Shown in pieces: positions 5,372 to 6,534 of a stretch of DNA of 6,534 nt. The position numbers and the translations under genes were made by a program. How positions within the stretch are numbered: the first letter of the stretch is position 1; each line of letters opens with the position of its first letter. The stretch covers positions 1 through 6,534 of the forward strand of contig JAURHZ010000130.1 in NCBI GenBank assembly GCA_030833025.1, read 5' to 3'. The notes under the pieces were generated by a model. That model was not told where the DNA came from. It did not search any database and saw nothing but the letters and a program-made list of their open reading frames with translations. Source of the stretch: Armatimonadota bacterium (GTDB lineage Bacteria > Armatimonadota > Armatimonadia > Armatimonadales > Armatimonadaceae).

Positions 5372-6534
5372 ATGGTCTCTGAAACCCCTTCTGAAACACC
5401 CGTTGATGTTAGCCACATCGATATCGAGGGGCTTGCCAAAGGCCTAAATCCCAGCCAAGAGACCGCCTTCCGGTTTGACAAAGGGGCAGCGCTTGTCCTC
5501 GCCGGTGCGGGCTCGGGAAAGACCACGGTTCTTATTCGGCGTATCGCACGGCTCCTCGCCGAAGGCGTCCCAGCAAAGCGAATTCTTGTTGCAACATTTA
5601 CCCGTCGTGCTGCGGATGACATGGCGGATCGCCTCCTCGCTCTCGTCGGCCCCGAAGTCCTCGATGGCATTTGGATTGGCACCTTTCACTCCCACGCGTT
5701 GCGCATTGTTAAGCGGGAGTGGGCGGACATTTATGGCAAAGAAGGCAAGTTCGAAATCGCGGATGAGTACTGGCAGCAACGTGTCGTCCGCGCTATCCTC
5801 GGGCGCTCCGGGGTAAACGATAAGCTTCCATCCCCGCCGTACTGCCAAAACATCAAGATGGACCGCAAGACAGCGCTGCTTGCCGTGTCAGCCTGTAAAA
5901 ACATGGGGAAGTACGCCGAAGAGGCCGAAACCGCGCTTGCTTATCTCTATCCAGATTGGGATAAGCCGGCGATTGTCGATACCGCCCGCTTCTGGCGCTG
6001 CTATGAAATGGCGAAGACGAAGGAATACGATGTTCTTTCAAAAATTCCATCCAAGCGGCTTGACTTTGATGACCTTCTCCTCGAGTGCTGGTTGCTGCTG
6101 CGCGACAACGCAAGCATCCGGACCAAGTATGAGGTGGCGTTTGACTATGTCCTCGTGGATGAGACGCAGGATACATCCGATGTCCAGTGGGAAATCGCCC
6201 GTGCATTTGCAAAACGCAGTGGGAATTTGTTTCTGGTTGGGGATGTAGGTCAGAGCATTTACGGCTTCCGTGGGTGCGATCCGCGCCGCACGGTGATGGC
6301 ATTTCGGAAGGCATTTCCGATGGGGGAAATCCACCGTCTGCCCGCAAATTACCGCGCGCATGAGACATTGGTGGTCCTTGCCAATGAGCTGATTGCGCAT
6401 GCAGACCTCGATGAGCGCTACCGGCTCGAGATGCAACCCGTACGGAAGGCTGGGCCGGCTCCGGAGGTGACGCGTCACGTCGACCAGGATGCCGAGGCGG
6501 CCCACGTCGTACGCTCATTGATTGAACGACGCCA
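5372..6534 (+). CDS. UvrD/PcrA/Rep-type superfamily 1A DNA helicase, N-terminal part (runs off the right edge)
   Basis: The frame is open for 387 codons from the ATG at 5372 to the window end. It begins MVSETPSETPVDVSHIDIEG, then LNPSQETAF, the Q-motif position of UvrD-like helicases. Motifs in order are: I (Walker A) AGAGSGKTT at 44-52; Ia TFTRRAADDM at 75-84; Ib IGTFHSHALRI at 102-112; II VDETQD at 262-267; III VGDVGQSIYGFRG at 289-301; IV LPANYRA at 323-329. These are the ATPase motifs of 3'-5' DNA helicases that act in repair and replication restart. The C-terminal motifs V and VI (2B region and onward) lie beyond the window, so UvrD, PcrA and Rep cannot be told apart and no symbol is given. 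About 15-20 N-terminal residues are extra and polar. No Shine-Dalgarno sequence is seen, and a stem-loop abuts the start codon. No functional link to the genes on its left is evident. Confidence 0.95.
   Translation, partial: MVSETPSETPVDVSHIDIEGLAKGLNPSQETAFRFDKGAALVLAGAGSGKTTVLIRRIARLLAEGVPAKRILVATFTRRAADDMADRLLALVGPEVLDGIWIGTFHSHALRIVKREWADIYGKEGKFEIADEYWQQRVVRAILGRSGVNDKLPSPPYCQNIKMDRKTALLAVSACKNMGKYAEEAETALAYLYPDWDKPAIVDTARFWRCYEMAKTKEYDVLSKIPSKRLDFDDLLLECWLLLRDNASIRTKYEVAFDYVLVDETQDTSDVQWEIARAFAKRSGNLFLVGDVGQSIYGFRGCDPRRTVMAFRKAFPMGEIHRLPANYRAHETLVVLANELIAHADLDERYRLEMQPVRKAGPAPEVTRHVDQDAEAAHVVRSLIERR

Overview
The window (about 54% GC by eye, bacterial) holds five protein-coding genes and no RNA gene, CRISPR array or insertion sequence that I can recognise. 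Its gene content is two Tat-exported proteins (one a Gfo/Idh/MocA-type oxidoreductase), an exported ThuA-domain protein and two lipoproteins combining DUF4382- and DUF5666-like domains. That mix fits a carbohydrate-using environmental diderm, for example Armatimonadota or Planctomycetota. This placement is an inference from gene content and I hold it weakly.

Left part, all on the minus strand. Transcription appears to start from a candidate promoter near 2703-2732 that encloses a perfect 8-bp palindrome. It then runs through a secreted ThuA-domain protein (2661-1900) and, 48 nt later, a Tat-exported Gfo/Idh/MocA oxidoreductase (1851-454). A 289-nt gap follows, and then the first 54 codons of another Tat-exported protein (164 to beyond base 1). 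Most of the gap is made of three degenerate tandem copies of a ~110-nt unit. Each copy can form the same two hairpins, and one hairpin stem is replaced by a different but still paired sequence in the third copy. This is the least explained element in the window.

Middle part, plus strand. Two tandem lipoprotein genes (2866-3927 and 4107-5318) are diverged relatives: a lipobox, a DUF4382-type beta-rich domain, then one or two DUF5666-like domains. The first is divergent from thuA and may be made from a leaderless transcript. The second has a strong ribosome binding site and a 21-bp inverted-repeat operator candidate upstream.

Right part, plus strand. A UvrD/PcrA/Rep-type superfamily 1A helicase gene starts at 5372 and runs off the window. 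Its ATG lies one base after an 11-bp hairpin and has no visible Shine-Dalgarno sequence.

Functionally, the ThuA plus Gfo/Idh pair recalls ThuA/ThuB of trehalose catabolism through 3-keto sugars, here in an exported version. The lipoproteins are probably envelope or surface proteins of unknown role, and the helicase is an unrelated DNA-repair gene. I found no convincing evidence of a wholly new multi-gene system. The structured tandem repeats are the best lead.
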